This document shows, piece after piece, positions 1 to 6,139 of a stretch of DNA of 12,420 nucleotides (position 1 is its first letter; every line of letters begins with the position of its first letter). Source of the DNA: Candidatus Hydrogenedentota bacterium (GTDB lineage Bacteria > Hydrogenedentota > Hydrogenedentia > Hydrogenedentales > SCBR16-9); the NCBI GenBank assembly GCA_007116095.1, contig SKJD01000285.1, positions 1-12,420 on the forward strand, read 5' to 3'. Below the pieces are notes generated by a model that was not told the origin of the DNA, ran no database searches, and saw nothing but the letters and a program-made list of their open reading frames with translations. The translations under genes were made by a program, and so were the position numbers.

Positions 1-151
1 GGGAAATGGTGAGGTCCAGGTAATGGCCTTCGATTTCCAGGTCATCATCCACCACCATGGCGACAGCGCCGAGGCATAGCAGGAAGGCGCAGCCCGGTAG
101 TAATAAGCGCAGCATCGCGCCGGGTAGGGTAAAGATTAGTCGTGCAGACAT
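1..151 (-). CDS. Exported protein of unknown family, N-terminal part only
   Basis: The reading frame starts at ATG 151-149 and runs off the left edge after 50 codons. The start is supported by AAGGAG about 5 bases upstream (157-162). The product begins MSARLIFTLPGAMLRLLLPG, followed by a hydrophobic stretch to about residue 34 (with AVA at 29-31) and then an acidic VVDDDLEIEG segment. This looks like a Sec signal peptide of an exported protein. A Cys at residue 21 follows LPG but sits in the middle of the hydrophobic run, so a lipoprotein is less likely. The family cannot be recognised from 50 residues. It lies downstream of the other minus-strand envelope genes but is separated from them by a 448-base repeat-rich gap, so it probably has its own promoter. 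Confidence 0.7.
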   Translation of the reverse strand, partial: MSARLIFTLPGAMLRLLLPGCAFLLCLGAVAMVVDDDLEIEGHYLDLTIS

Positions 152-194
152 CGTAACTCCTTGGTGCGTTCTAAGTAATAGGTGTGTTGCTTAT

Positions 195-215
195 CGTATC
201 GATGATGCCGATACG
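195..215. repeat. Perfect 7-bp inverted repeat
   Basis: CGTATCG at 195-201 and CGATACG at 209-215 are perfect reverse complements around a 7-base centre. The dyad lies 44-64 bases upstream of the start of the exported-protein gene at 151, where an operator or 5' leader would be. Neither orientation is followed by a T run, so it is not a terminator. Whether it is a binding site or part of the neighbouring palindrome cluster is unknown. Confidence 0.5.
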
Positions 216-216
216 T

Positions 217-241
217 CATGCTGCGCCGGGGCGCCAGCATG
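217..241. repeat. GC-rich hairpin with one bulge (REP-like)
   Basis: CATGCTGCGC at 217-226 can pair with GCGC-C-AGCATG at 231-241, with one bulged C at 235 and a 4-base loop at 227-230. That gives a 10-bp stem. It starts one base after the dyad at 195-215. There is no T tract on either strand, so an intrinsic terminator is not supported. Size and shape resemble REP-type palindromes that populate intergenic gaps; membership of a family cannot be shown from one copy. Confidence 0.5.
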
Positions 242-250
242 AAATTAATC

Positions 251-280
251 CACAGATTTCACCGATTAGCACAGATTATG
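251..280. repeat. Degenerate ~10-bp tandem units (CACAGATT type)
   Basis: Three units follow each other: CACAGATTT (251-259), CACCGATTAG (260-269) and CACAGATTAT (270-279). They share CAC-GATT with a period of 9-10 bases, about one helical turn. Short arrays of this kind occur in intergenic gaps of many environmental proteobacteria. They do not code here. Confidence 0.5.
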
Positions 281-300
281 GTAGAACAATTTCATGAAGA

Positions 301-450
301 TTTACCACGGAAAACACAGAAGCTTTACCCAGGGGAGGCCTAACCTTACCGACCAAGTCAAACCCTGGGCTGTATTTAGCACAGCTTCTTCGGAGAACAA
401 TACAGCAGGCTGCCAATCTGTTCCGTGCTTTCCGGGTATTCCGTGGTAAA
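301..450. mobile_element. MITE-like element with terminal inverted repeats
   Basis: TTTACCACGGAA at 301-312 is repeated as an exact reverse complement at 439-450. With three mismatches the arms extend to about 19 bases. Inside lie smaller inverted pairs: CCCAGGG (328-334) with CCCTGGG (363-369), and CTGTATT (370-376) with AATACAG (399-405). The whole 150-base unit could fold into a branched structure. There is no transposase in the window, so a non-autonomous element or folded dispersed repeat fits best. A 71-codon minus-strand open frame across it (276-491) has low-complexity, Cys/Arg-rich content and is probably not a gene. No target-site duplication is evident. Confidence 0.5.
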
Positions 451-522
451 AAACAGGGCTGTATGGATACCGCACAATATGCGGAAAACATTGATATTTA
501 AGTATAAAAGAAGCCCATATTA

Positions 523-552
523 TTCGCGTGCATAGGCGTTCATTCGCGGTTA
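523..552. repeat. Degenerate 10-bp tandem units (TTCGCG type)
   Basis: TTCGCGTGCA (523-532), TAGGCGTTCA (533-542) and TTCGCGGTTA (543-552) form three imperfect 10-base units; the ATTCGCG core recurs exactly 20 bases apart (522-528 and 542-548). This is a second, different helical-turn-spaced repeat in the same gap. The rest of 452-599 is AT-richer than the genes around it and shows nothing else I can support. No convincing terminator is visible after the gene ending at 600. Confidence 0.4.
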
Positions 553-599
553 ATGTCCTTTCCGAAATATCAGAACTACATCCTTAATTTGGGCCAACC

Positions 600-1298
600 C
601 TACTCCGCAGTGGATGTTCCTGTATTGTCCTGGAAACGGGACAGGCCCGGCAAATTCCACAGGGCGCGGCTCAGGGCCGCATGTATCTGATTTAACAGTT
701 CGGGCATGGTGAGTGATTCACTGGCCAGCTCTTCGATTACCAGCTTCTCGGTGGTCAACGGTATGGCGGGCAGCGGCAGGCTGGTGGACAGGGTGACCTC
801 CGCGGGAAAGACCTCCATCGTATGGATCAGGAACTCTTTTTTGGTCCGCTGCGCCTGGGGGGGCAATGCCTCCATCTCCTGCTTGCTGGCGCGAATGTGA
901 CGGCCCACGGCGTTGATGTTCGTGGTGAGGCCGCCGGTATGCCGCACATGAATCACCGGGTCCACAAAGACCAGCCGGTGAATGACGCGCCGCTCGCTGA
1001 ACAGGGTGCTGTAGGCGGGGTACATCAGGATTTTCTCAAAGCGGGCGATGAAGGCGTCTTCCATGTGTTCAATATCGGTGGCATAGAGCGACAGCCCGTC
1101 CAGGGCGAGCGCCCGACCGCCGGCAGCAATGCCGAAGCCTTCAATCCGCACTTTCGTTCCCAGATGGCGCTCCAGGTTGGCCGCCAGTTGCCCGGTTATC
1201 CGGGATTCAATGGCGCCCCGAAAAAACCACAATCCGACGGCCATGGCGATCAGAATCAGGCCGATCACCAGTATGAAGAATTTAATCATGATGCGCAT
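600..1298 (-). CDS. AsmA-like inner-membrane-anchored envelope protein
   Basis: The 232-residue product begins with an N-terminal membrane anchor (about residues 5-25) followed by a periplasmic region. The pattern right after the anchor, with an amphipathic helix, then LGTKVRIEGFGI, a conserved-looking LALDGLSLYAT and alternating hydrophobic strands such as VIHRLVFVDPVIHVRH, is that of the N-terminal module of AsmA/DUF748-type proteins, which are tied to outer-membrane and lipid homeostasis. It is much shorter than full AsmA proteins, so it would be a minimal member. The start at ATG 1298 has GGAGG 10 bases upstream; an in-frame ATG three codons later is less well placed. It lies 58 bases downstream of the lipoprotein gene, probably in the same transcript. 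Family assignment is by eye; precise function unknown. Confidence 0.7.
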   Translation of the reverse strand: MRIMIKFFILVIGLILIAMAVGLWFFRGAIESRITGQLAANLERHLGTKVRIEGFGIAAGGRALALDGLSLYATDIEHMEDAFIARFEKILMYPAYSTLFSERRVIHRLVFVDPVIHVRHTGGLTTNINAVGRHIRASKQEMEALPPQAQRTKKEFLIHTMEVFPAEVTLSTSLPLPAIPLTTEKLVIEELASESLTMPELLNQIHAALSRALWNLPGLSRFQDNTGTSTAE

Positions 1299-1356
1299 CG
1301 CTTATGTTCCTCCCGCCACGACGTTGCCGGTCGTTGCCCGTAAAGCCATTCAGTTC

Positions 1357-2010
1357 CTACTCGATTACGGCGATTTCCCAGGCAAAGTAATAGGTTGTAT
1401 CATACCCCTTCAGCATCAACCGGACCTTGGTCTCGGCGGGATGGATGGCGGCCAGGTGGTCCAGCACGGAGCGGGGAAACGCCAGATAGTGGGTCTGGTA
1501 AAATCCAGGAGATTCGCTGTGCATGTCCCCGGCGGTCTCCCCAGCGACCCGGGTGTGTAGCGGGGCGACGCTGTGCCCGTCCGGCAGCAGGAGCTGCGTC
1601 TGCACCCCGCGCAGCCGCACCGCATCATAGCTGATGCTGGGGTCGGTAAAGCGGGATACAAAACGACAGACTATCAGGAGTGCGTCTCTGTGCAGCGCTT
1701 TCTGTTGGCGTGCGAGCTCGTCGCTGTCCAGCATTTCCAGGAGGATGTCGTGGCCGGTAGCGTTATCATCGGTGAGCGCGTCCAGCCAATACGCCTGTGA
1801 ATCTCCGGCAAAGAGGTTGGGAAAGCGGCCGGAGTGAAAGTGCAGCGTGGCCTCCGCCTGGGCAGGGAGCATGACAGCCCGGGTGGATTCGTCATGCGCT
1901 AGGTCCGGGGCTTGTTTCGGAGCGGACTGGCAGCCCGCAGACAAAACCAGCAGTAGAAGACAACCAAACAGCGGCAGCGCATTACGGGTTTCTGGGCGTC
2001 GAGTGGACAT
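1357..2010 (-). CDS. Lipoprotein of unknown family
   Basis: Starting at ATG 2010, the 217-residue product has a textbook lipoprotein signal: a basic n-region (MSTRRPETR), a hydrophobic core and lipobox LSAGC, so it should be lipidated at Cys27. The mature part is about 190 residues, apparently beta-rich, and ends with YDTTYYFAWEIAVIE; I do not recognise a family. The frame stays open upstream to 2121. An alternative ATG at 2070, four bases after the stop of the preceding gene and with AGGAC nearby, would give a 38-residue n-region plus core, which is implausible for a signal peptide but better coupled to the upstream gene. I prefer 2010 on signal architecture although no good Shine-Dalgarno precedes it. 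It lies between a secreted protein and an AsmA-like protein on the same strand. Confidence 0.7.
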   Translation of the reverse strand: MSTRRPETRNALPLFGCLLLLVLSAGCQSAPKQAPDLAHDESTRAVMLPAQAEATLHFHSGRFPNLFAGDSQAYWLDALTDDNATGHDILLEMLDSDELARQQKALHRDALLIVCRFVSRFTDPSISYDAVRLRGVQTQLLLPDGHSVAPLHTRVAGETAGDMHSESPGFYQTHYLAFPRSVLDHLAAIHPAETKVRLMLKGYDTTYYFAWEIAVIE

Positions 2011-2074
2011 GGCGCACTCGGGGGCGCCGTATCGGGCGGGGGCGTCGTTGTTACACGGCCACGTTGGCATGGGC

Positions 2075-2917
2075 TCAGTCCTGGCTTCTGCCGCGGAAAT
2101 TGGTGTTGGGGCCGGAGCCATTACCTTGGGGATGCGGGTTCACTTCGACCTCCATGCGGTGTTGTTCCCCCGGATCGGGAAGCGTGCTTTCGCGGTCAAA
2201 GGCGCTCATGCCGTCCTCGCCGCCCTTGCCATAACGCAGCAACATCAGTTCGCCGTTTTCCGACAGCATCCGGATGATGCCCATCGGCCGGACTGCGTCG
2301 TTGACCCAAATCTCGGTCGTGCGCCCGTCCTGCTCCAGAATATAGTGATCCGCTTCCATTTGGCCCTGGGGCAGCTCAAGCACTTCGGAGCCGACGAGGG
2401 TGCGGGTGACTTCACTCTCCGGACCGTCTTCCTCCGCCTCTTCCTGCATCGCTTCGACGTCAATTTCCACGGGTTCCTGGGTTCCCTCCTTGAGCAGCAT
2501 GCGGTGCATATTGCGGGGATCGCTGGCCGGCCCGGTCAACAGCATCTTGTACACGGCGGGAAAGCCGATCTGCGGGATAATCTCGGTCTCCACCCAGTGG
2601 CCCCGCCTCAGGCGGATGCGTTCCTCGTCCACAATCGCCTGACGCAGGTAAAAGACCCGTTCCTCGCTCTTGTCCTCCAGGGTGTACCAGGCATAGACCC
2701 CGACTTCCGGGTTCACCAGCTTGCCGGACATGACGTCGCCCAGGATTTCCTGCGCCTGCGGGGAGGCGGCCAACCCGACCATGCAAATCAGCCCCGACAG
2801 GAAGCGAATAAAGCGGGTCCGGCGGTGGTAATTACAAGCAACGGCCACTTGCCTCTGGACCGGTGAATCGGTAACAGTATCTAAGGGAAGGGTGTTGTTG
2901 TATTTCAATGCCATCAT
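2075..2917 (-). CDS. Secreted protein of unknown family
   Basis: From ATG 2917 the product is 280 residues. A basic stretch (HRRTRFIRF) and hydrophobic core at about residues 37-51, followed by ASPQAQE, mark a Sec signal peptide cleaved near residue 55. The mature part has an acidic linker (EAMQEEAEEDGPESE) and a C-terminal beta-rich section with TTEIWVNDAVRPMGIIRM and GELMLLRYG, a style seen in many uncharacterised periplasmic proteins. The tail is Gly/Asn/Pro-rich. The n-region from ATG 2917 is oddly long. A GTG at 2848 would leave a normal 12-residue n-region and has GAGG upstream, but at tight spacing (3 bases); the true start is therefore uncertain. This is the first gene of the minus-strand set, 115 bases downstream of a good promoter candidate. 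Function unknown. Confidence 0.7.
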   Translation of the reverse strand: MMALKYNNTLPLDTVTDSPVQRQVAVACNYHRRTRFIRFLSGLICMVGLAASPQAQEILGDVMSGKLVNPEVGVYAWYTLEDKSEERVFYLRQAIVDEERIRLRRGHWVETEIIPQIGFPAVYKMLLTGPASDPRNMHRMLLKEGTQEPVEIDVEAMQEEAEEDGPESEVTRTLVGSEVLELPQGQMEADHYILEQDGRTTEIWVNDAVRPMGIIRMLSENGELMLLRYGKGGEDGMSAFDRESTLPDPGEQHRMEVEVNPHPQGNGSGPNTNFRGRSQD

Positions 2918-2978
2918 CGTAATTTTCTCGGAATTGCATAGGTCACGGTTAACAGGGACGAATGTCTTGGTGAAAAGG

Positions 2979-2992
2979 GGGGGCAAGCCCCC
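2979..2992 (-). promoter_or_regulatory. Leader hairpin resembling a weak terminator/attenuator
   Basis: On the minus strand the leader reads GGGGG-CTTG-CCCCC, followed by two more C and then TTTT (2973-2976). This is a five-pair all-GC stem with a tetraloop and a short T run, located between the predicted promoter (3032-3059) and the first start codon (2917). It could act as a leaky attenuator. The stem is short, so the call is tentative. Confidence 0.3.
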
Positions 2993-3007
2993 GATATCCG
3001 ACGCCGA

Positions 3008-3026
3008 CAAGCAACGGTTTTGCTTG
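3008..3026. repeat. 7-bp inverted repeat at predicted transcript start
   Basis: CAAGCAA (3008-3014) and TTGCTTG (3020-3026) are perfect reverse complements with a 5-base loop. The dyad begins at the predicted minus-strand transcription start, so it could be an operator or a 5' stabilising hairpin. Its left arm belongs to an 11-base sequence, ACAAGCAACGG, present at 3007-3017 and again at 2834-2844. Confidence 0.4.
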
Positions 3027-3031
3027 GTGCT

Positions 3032-3059
3032 ATTGTATCATAGGCCCGGGGAGGGGCAA
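3032..3059 (-). promoter_or_regulatory. Sigma70-type promoter for the minus-strand envelope genes
   Basis: Read on the minus strand: TTGCCC (-35, at 3059-3054), 16-base spacer, TACAAT (-10, at 3037-3032), with TGA directly before the -10 giving an extended -10 TGn element. The -10 matches consensus at five of six positions and the -35 at four of six. Transcription would start near 3025, leaving a leader of about 108 bases before ATG 2917 that contains the two hairpins listed separately. Confidence 0.5.
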
Positions 3060-3118
3060 AAAATGTTTCCCGGTATTTGCCAAGCCCCATACAGGCCGGC
3101 GCCGTCGGAAGAACGAAG

Positions 3119-3148
3119 TTGACATGTCCTGCCGAGACAGGACATGCT
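3119..3148 (+). promoter_or_regulatory. Perfect -35 box and 24-bp palindrome: promoter/operator candidate for the MoxR operon
   Basis: TTGACA at 3119-3124 is a perfect -35 hexamer. It overlaps a palindrome with 9-base arms, CATGTCCTG (3123-3131) and CAGGACATG (3138-3146), around a 6-base centre. The position expected for the -10 (about 3142-3148) is poor; CATGCT matches only three of six. A perfect -35, a dyad in the spacer and a weak -10 suggest a regulated promoter. The alternative is a simple mRNA hairpin. There is no T tract, so it is not a terminator. Confidence 0.45.
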
Positions 3149-3194
3149 AGTCCCTCTGACTGCGAAATGTAATATACCCCCTGGGGATAGGAAT

Positions 3195-4010
3195 ATGGTC
3201 TGGTATTACCTGCATGGAGAAGCGCGGCGCGGCCCGATCGGGGAGGAAACCTTCGAGCAACTGGTGGCGGAGGGGACAATCCATCCTGAAACACGGGTCT
3301 GGCAACCCGGCATGACCCACTGGACGCCGCTGGAGGCCCTGGGTTCTGCCCGTATGGCCCGTGAAGGCGACGGACCGCGGAAACTGCCCTGTATGGAGTG
3401 CCGGGAATTGCGCCCGGCGGCGGAGATGCTCCCCATGCAGGGGCAGTGTCTCTGTGGCGCCTGTAAACCGACGTATCTCATGCGCCTGCGGGAGGGCAAT
3501 CTGAAGCATGCGGGCTTGCCCTATGCCCGTTTCTGGCGGCGCGCGGTCGCCAAGTTTTTGGACTACGGCCTCATGGCGCTCTACACCAACGCCATCGCGG
3601 TGTTGTTGGGGGTCATTTTCACCAACCGGGATGTGGGCGAGATGGTTGATCTGGGATTGACCTTGGTGCTGATCCTGATTTCGGTCGTGCTGCAGGGCAT
3701 ATACCATGTCTGGTTCATCGGAAAATACGGCGCCACCCTGGGGAAAATGGCCCTGGGCATCAAGATCGTCACGCCGGATGGTGGTAAAGTCAGCTACCTG
3801 CGGGCCTTCGCCCGGTATCTCCTGGAAGGGGTGAGCAGTTTTGCCCTCTACCTGGGCTATATCATGGCCGCTTACGATGATCGTTACCGCACCCTGCACG
3901 ACATGTTCTGCCACACCCGGGTGGTCCTGGATATTAAGGAAGAGGCGAAGACACCGGCATTTGCCCGGGAAACGACGACGTTGCCGCAAGGCGCGGGAGG
4001 GGCCGCATGA
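3195..4010 (+). CDS. GYF_2 - zinc-site - RDD membrane protein
   Basis: The 271-residue product has three parts. Residues 2-49 are a GYF_2 (DUF4339) domain: WYYLHGEARRGPIGEETF, then VWQPGMTHWTPL; GYF folds bind peptides. Residues 66-90 hold a Cys cluster (C66, C69, C85, C87, C90) that could bind zinc. Residues about 108-246 are an RDD membrane domain: RFWRRAVAKFLDYGL, TLGKMALGIKIV and DDRYRTLHDMF, with membrane segments near 122-141, 155-175 and 205-226. RDD proteins are integral membrane proteins of mostly unknown role. ATG 3195 follows GGGGATAGGA and starts directly at the GYF fold; the earlier in-frame ATG at 3144 lies in the palindrome region and adds nothing conserved-looking. It is the first gene of the plus operon; its stop overlaps the next start by 4 bases. 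Confidence 0.9.
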   Translation: MVWYYLHGEARRGPIGEETFEQLVAEGTIHPETRVWQPGMTHWTPLEALGSARMAREGDGPRKLPCMECRELRPAAEMLPMQGQCLCGACKPTYLMRLREGNLKHAGLPYARFWRRAVAKFLDYGLMALYTNAIAVLLGVIFTNRDVGEMVDLGLTLVLILISVVLQGIYHVWFIGKYGATLGKMALGIKIVTPDGGKVSYLRAFARYLLEGVSSFALYLGYIMAAYDDRYRTLHDMFCHTRVVLDIKEEAKTPAFARETTTLPQGAGGAA

Positions 4011-4618
4011 ACACGACCATGACCATCTACGCCTGTCCCAATTGCAGCGCCGAACTGGACCCCGAGCGTAGCGCCGCCGGCGACTGGCTGCGCTGTCCCC
4101 ATTGTCAGACGCAGCAACGGCACTTGGCTTTTCCCCGGTTATGGCAAACGGAGCGAGAAGCCATAACGCCCATCGCGGTGCAGTCGGACGAGGAAGCGCA
4201 CTGCGCCTACCACGAAGAAAACCGCGCCGAGACGCCGTGTGATCGCTGTGGCCGTTATATTTGCTCGGTCTGCACCTTGCCCCTGGAGGAGGAGGAGAAG
4301 CTTTGCCCGGACTGCCTGAATCAGATGCAGGAGACGTGGGCGCAAAATAAGGAAACAGCGCCGTACAAGGTGGAGCAACTGCGCTATGACCTGATTATTC
4401 AGTACATGGCCGTTCTGCCGATTTTGTTCTTTTCACTGGCGCTGTTCACCGGGCCCATAGTCTTTGTGCTTGGGTTGTATTGGTTGCCCCGGGTGCGTCG
4501 CATCCCGGAGTGTAAATTGACCACCCATTTAATTGGCCTGTTTATAGCCGGATTGCAGAGTTTGGCCTTGATATTCTTGATCGGAATTTTTGTCATGGTG
4601 CTGAGTTCTGACCTGTAG
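4007..4618 (+). CDS. Zinc-ribbon and B-box-like zinc-finger membrane protein
   Basis: The 203-residue product starts with a zinc ribbon (CPNC at 10-13, CPHC at 30-33). A second cytoplasmic finger follows with ligands C66-x2-H69-x8-C78-x2-C81-x4-C86-x2-C89-x10-C100-x2-C103, a B-box-like cross-brace pattern. Two membrane segments (about 130-160, possibly a hairpin, and 173-199) end the protein. Such fingers usually mediate protein contacts; no enzymatic motif is visible. GGGAGGGG lies just before ATG 4007, and the start overlaps the preceding stop as ATGA, so the two genes are translationally coupled. The second finger closely parallels that of the small protein encoded at 5786, suggesting duplication inside the operon. 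Role in the MoxR system is inferred from position only. Confidence 0.85.
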   Translation: MNTTMTIYACPNCSAELDPERSAAGDWLRCPHCQTQQRHLAFPRLWQTEREAITPIAVQSDEEAHCAYHEENRAETPCDRCGRYICSVCTLPLEEEEKLCPDCLNQMQETWAQNKETAPYKVEQLRYDLIIQYMAVLPILFFSLALFTGPIVFVLGLYWLPRVRRIPECKLTTHLIGLFIAGLQSLALIFLIGIFVMVLSSDL

Positions 4619-4695
4619 CCAGACGTTTATGACGGAATTATGTCTGTGTTGTCATCCCCGTTCCGGATGTTGACCCTGTATTGGAGCATTTCTAT

Positions 4696-5793
4696 ATGCC
4701 GAAACCCCTGGCGAAAAACGCCACATTTGGCGGCGTGAGCCGTTTGTACCTGGAAGAGGACCGCTTGGTGCACACCCAGTTGGTCTTCGTGAGCGAGCGT
4801 ATACGTCGCTTTTACTACAGCGACATCCAGGCCATTACCTGCCACCGTACGCCCAATGGCATGTACGCCAACCTTGTGACTTTGCTGCTCGCCACACTAA
4901 CGACTATGGCCACGGTATATTTTCTGGGCTTCTATGAGGGCGATGAATTTACCGCAGTGGGCGTCGGTGTGGTGATGCTCATGTTCGCTACGGCGGCCTG
5001 GGTCTGGTTGTTGTATAACCTCTACAAAGGCGGCACCTGCGAGACCTGGCTTTACACCCCCGTGAGTCGGATGCGGCTGCGTGCGCTGGACCGGTACAAG
5101 CAGGCGAACCGCGTGCTGGATACCCTGATGCCGCGCATTGCCCAGGCCCAGGCGGCGCTTCCAATGTCCCCGGAACCGCAGACGGCGCCGAGCATGCCCC
5201 TGGCGCCGTATTACCGGGAAGACAGGCGCGACAACCCCGGCAGCTACGGCCCCATCGGCAGTGTGCAACCTTTTGTCGCGTTCTATTGTCTGGTGTTGCT
5301 CTATGCCCTGGTGCTCGGTATCAATGTGCTCGGTGAGTCCTCGGCGAAGTTTCTGGTGGATGAAGCCCTGTTCCTGGTCATCATCGTAACGGCAAGTATC
5401 GTGTTCTTCCTTTACAAAGGACGGATGCATATGCCAGCGTTGCGCCTGTACACGATCCTGCTGTTTTTTGTCCTGATGATTGATCGCAATGTCGTTCATT
5501 TCTGGTTTCAGTTGGGTTCCTTCAGTTACGGGATTGCGCCGGATCAGGAAGATTTAACCCGGTACAGCGGTTTCGGCATGCTGTACATGTCGCTGTATCT
5601 GGTGCTGGCCAGTATCGGGCTCCTGCTCTGTAATCGGCACCCCCAATGGGCGGCCCGCTATCTGGAGGCCAGGGAACAGACGAGAAATGCGGCTGCGCCT
5701 ACGGAAGAAACGTTTGAGCAGGCAGTCGAAGTCGAAGCGGAAGCGGTAGATGAGCCCAGGCCGGAAACGACGCGGGAGCCGTCGCATGACTGA
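4696..5793 (+). CDS. Polytopic membrane protein with PH-like N-terminal domain
   Basis: The 365-residue product opens with a strand-rich segment, FGGVSRLYLEEDRLVHTQLV then RIRRFYYSDIQAITCHRT, typical of bacterial PH-like domains. Two membrane segments (about 57-77, 83-106) interrupt it before a segment (CETWLYTPVSRMRLRAL and a helix) that looks like the closing part of the same fold. A Pro-rich linker (about 148-190) leads to four more membrane segments (about 193-214, 222-242, 248-268, 295-315) and an acidic Glu/Ala/Pro-rich tail. ATG 4696 is chosen because GGAG sits 9 bases upstream; an in-frame TTG at 4681 has no ribosome site. A 77-base gap separates it from the previous gene, the widest in the operon; the region holds only a weak CAGAC/GTCTG dyad (4620-4646). 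I do not recognise a named family. Confidence 0.8.
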   Translation: MPKPLAKNATFGGVSRLYLEEDRLVHTQLVFVSERIRRFYYSDIQAITCHRTPNGMYANLVTLLLATLTTMATVYFLGFYEGDEFTAVGVGVVMLMFATAAWVWLLYNLYKGGTCETWLYTPVSRMRLRALDRYKQANRVLDTLMPRIAQAQAALPMSPEPQTAPSMPLAPYYREDRRDNPGSYGPIGSVQPFVAFYCLVLLYALVLGINVLGESSAKFLVDEALFLVIIVTASIVFFLYKGRMHMPALRLYTILLFFVLMIDRNVVHFWFQLGSFSYGIAPDQEDLTRYSGFGMLYMSLYLVLASIGLLLCNRHPQWAARYLEAREQTRNAAAPTEETFEQAVEVEAEAVDEPRPETTREPSHD

Positions 5794-6082
5794 AGCCCTG
5801 CATCAACAACGCTGCAAGATTCACCCCGCACGCGAGGCCATGGCGCGTTGTCCGTCCTGTGGCGGCGATTTCTGCCGGGAATGTGTCAACGACCACGAGG
5901 GCCGCTTGCTCTGCGCCGGGTGTATCCGGGAGGTTAAGACGCAGGTGCAGACCGGGAAAGAACTCGGTCAGAGCCGCCTGCGCCTGGCCAGTTATTTTGC
6001 ACTCTGTACGGTCGGATTATGGGGCCTGTTTTATCTCGCCGGCCGCATCCTCCTGATTGTGCCGATGGAAACCCATGAGTAG
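5786..6082 (+). CDS. Small B-box-like zinc-finger membrane protein
   Basis: The 98-residue product carries one B-box-like finger with ligands C10-x2-H13-x8-C22-x2-C25-x4-C30-x2-C33-x9-C43-x2-C46 and a single C-terminal membrane segment (about 69-91). ATG 5786 has GGGAG 7 bases upstream and overlaps the preceding stop as ATGACTGA (8 bases). The frame is open further upstream to an ATG at 5750, but that lies deep in the previous gene and adds only Arg-rich residues. The first seven ligand spacings are identical to the second finger encoded at 4007, so the two are probably paralogous. Likely a cytoplasmic adaptor tethered to the membrane; partner unknown. Confidence 0.85.
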   Translation: MTEALHQQRCKIHPAREAMARCPSCGGDFCRECVNDHEGRLLCAGCIREVKTQVQTGKELGQSRLRLASYFALCTVGLWGLFYLAGRILLIVPMETHE

Positions 6083-6131
6083 CCGTATCGAAATCAGCGG
6101 GCTGCGGACGCCCGCATCCTGCGTCAGGTAA
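6075..6131 (+). other. Short coupled open frame, possible leader or frameshifted start of the next gene
   Basis: An ATG at 6075 overlaps the stop of the preceding gene as ATGAGTAG, the same 8-base geometry used at 5786 and 8001. The frame encodes MSSRIEISGLRTPASCVR and ends at TAA 6129-6131, 8 bases before ATG 6140 and touching its AAGGAGG. It may be a coupling leader, or the original start of the DUF4129 fusion gene put out of frame by an indel. The reading frame of 6140 is itself open back to 6083 and reads protein-like there (RAADARILRQVKEAM). Confidence 0.35.
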
Positions 6132-6139
6132 AGGAGGCT

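Noticed and set aside
276..491. 71-codon minus-strand open frame across the inverted-repeat element
   Set aside because: Its sequence is simply the translation of the repeat arms (NTRKARN and similar) with no ribosome site; the DNA-level inverted repeats explain it better.
251..552. Possible CRISPR array in the repeat-rich gap
   Set aside because: The tandem units are about 10 bases with no unique spacers of uniform length, and no cas genes are present.
1847..2866. 339-codon open frame on the plus strand
   Set aside because: It is antisense to the lipoprotein and secreted-protein genes, which have recognisable export signals; the plus frame has none and no ribosome site that I can see.
4620..4646. 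CAGAC/GTCTG dyad in the 77-base gap of the plus operon
   Set aside because: Only five base pairs match perfectly around a 17-base centre and no T tract follows, so neither a terminator nor an operator is supported.
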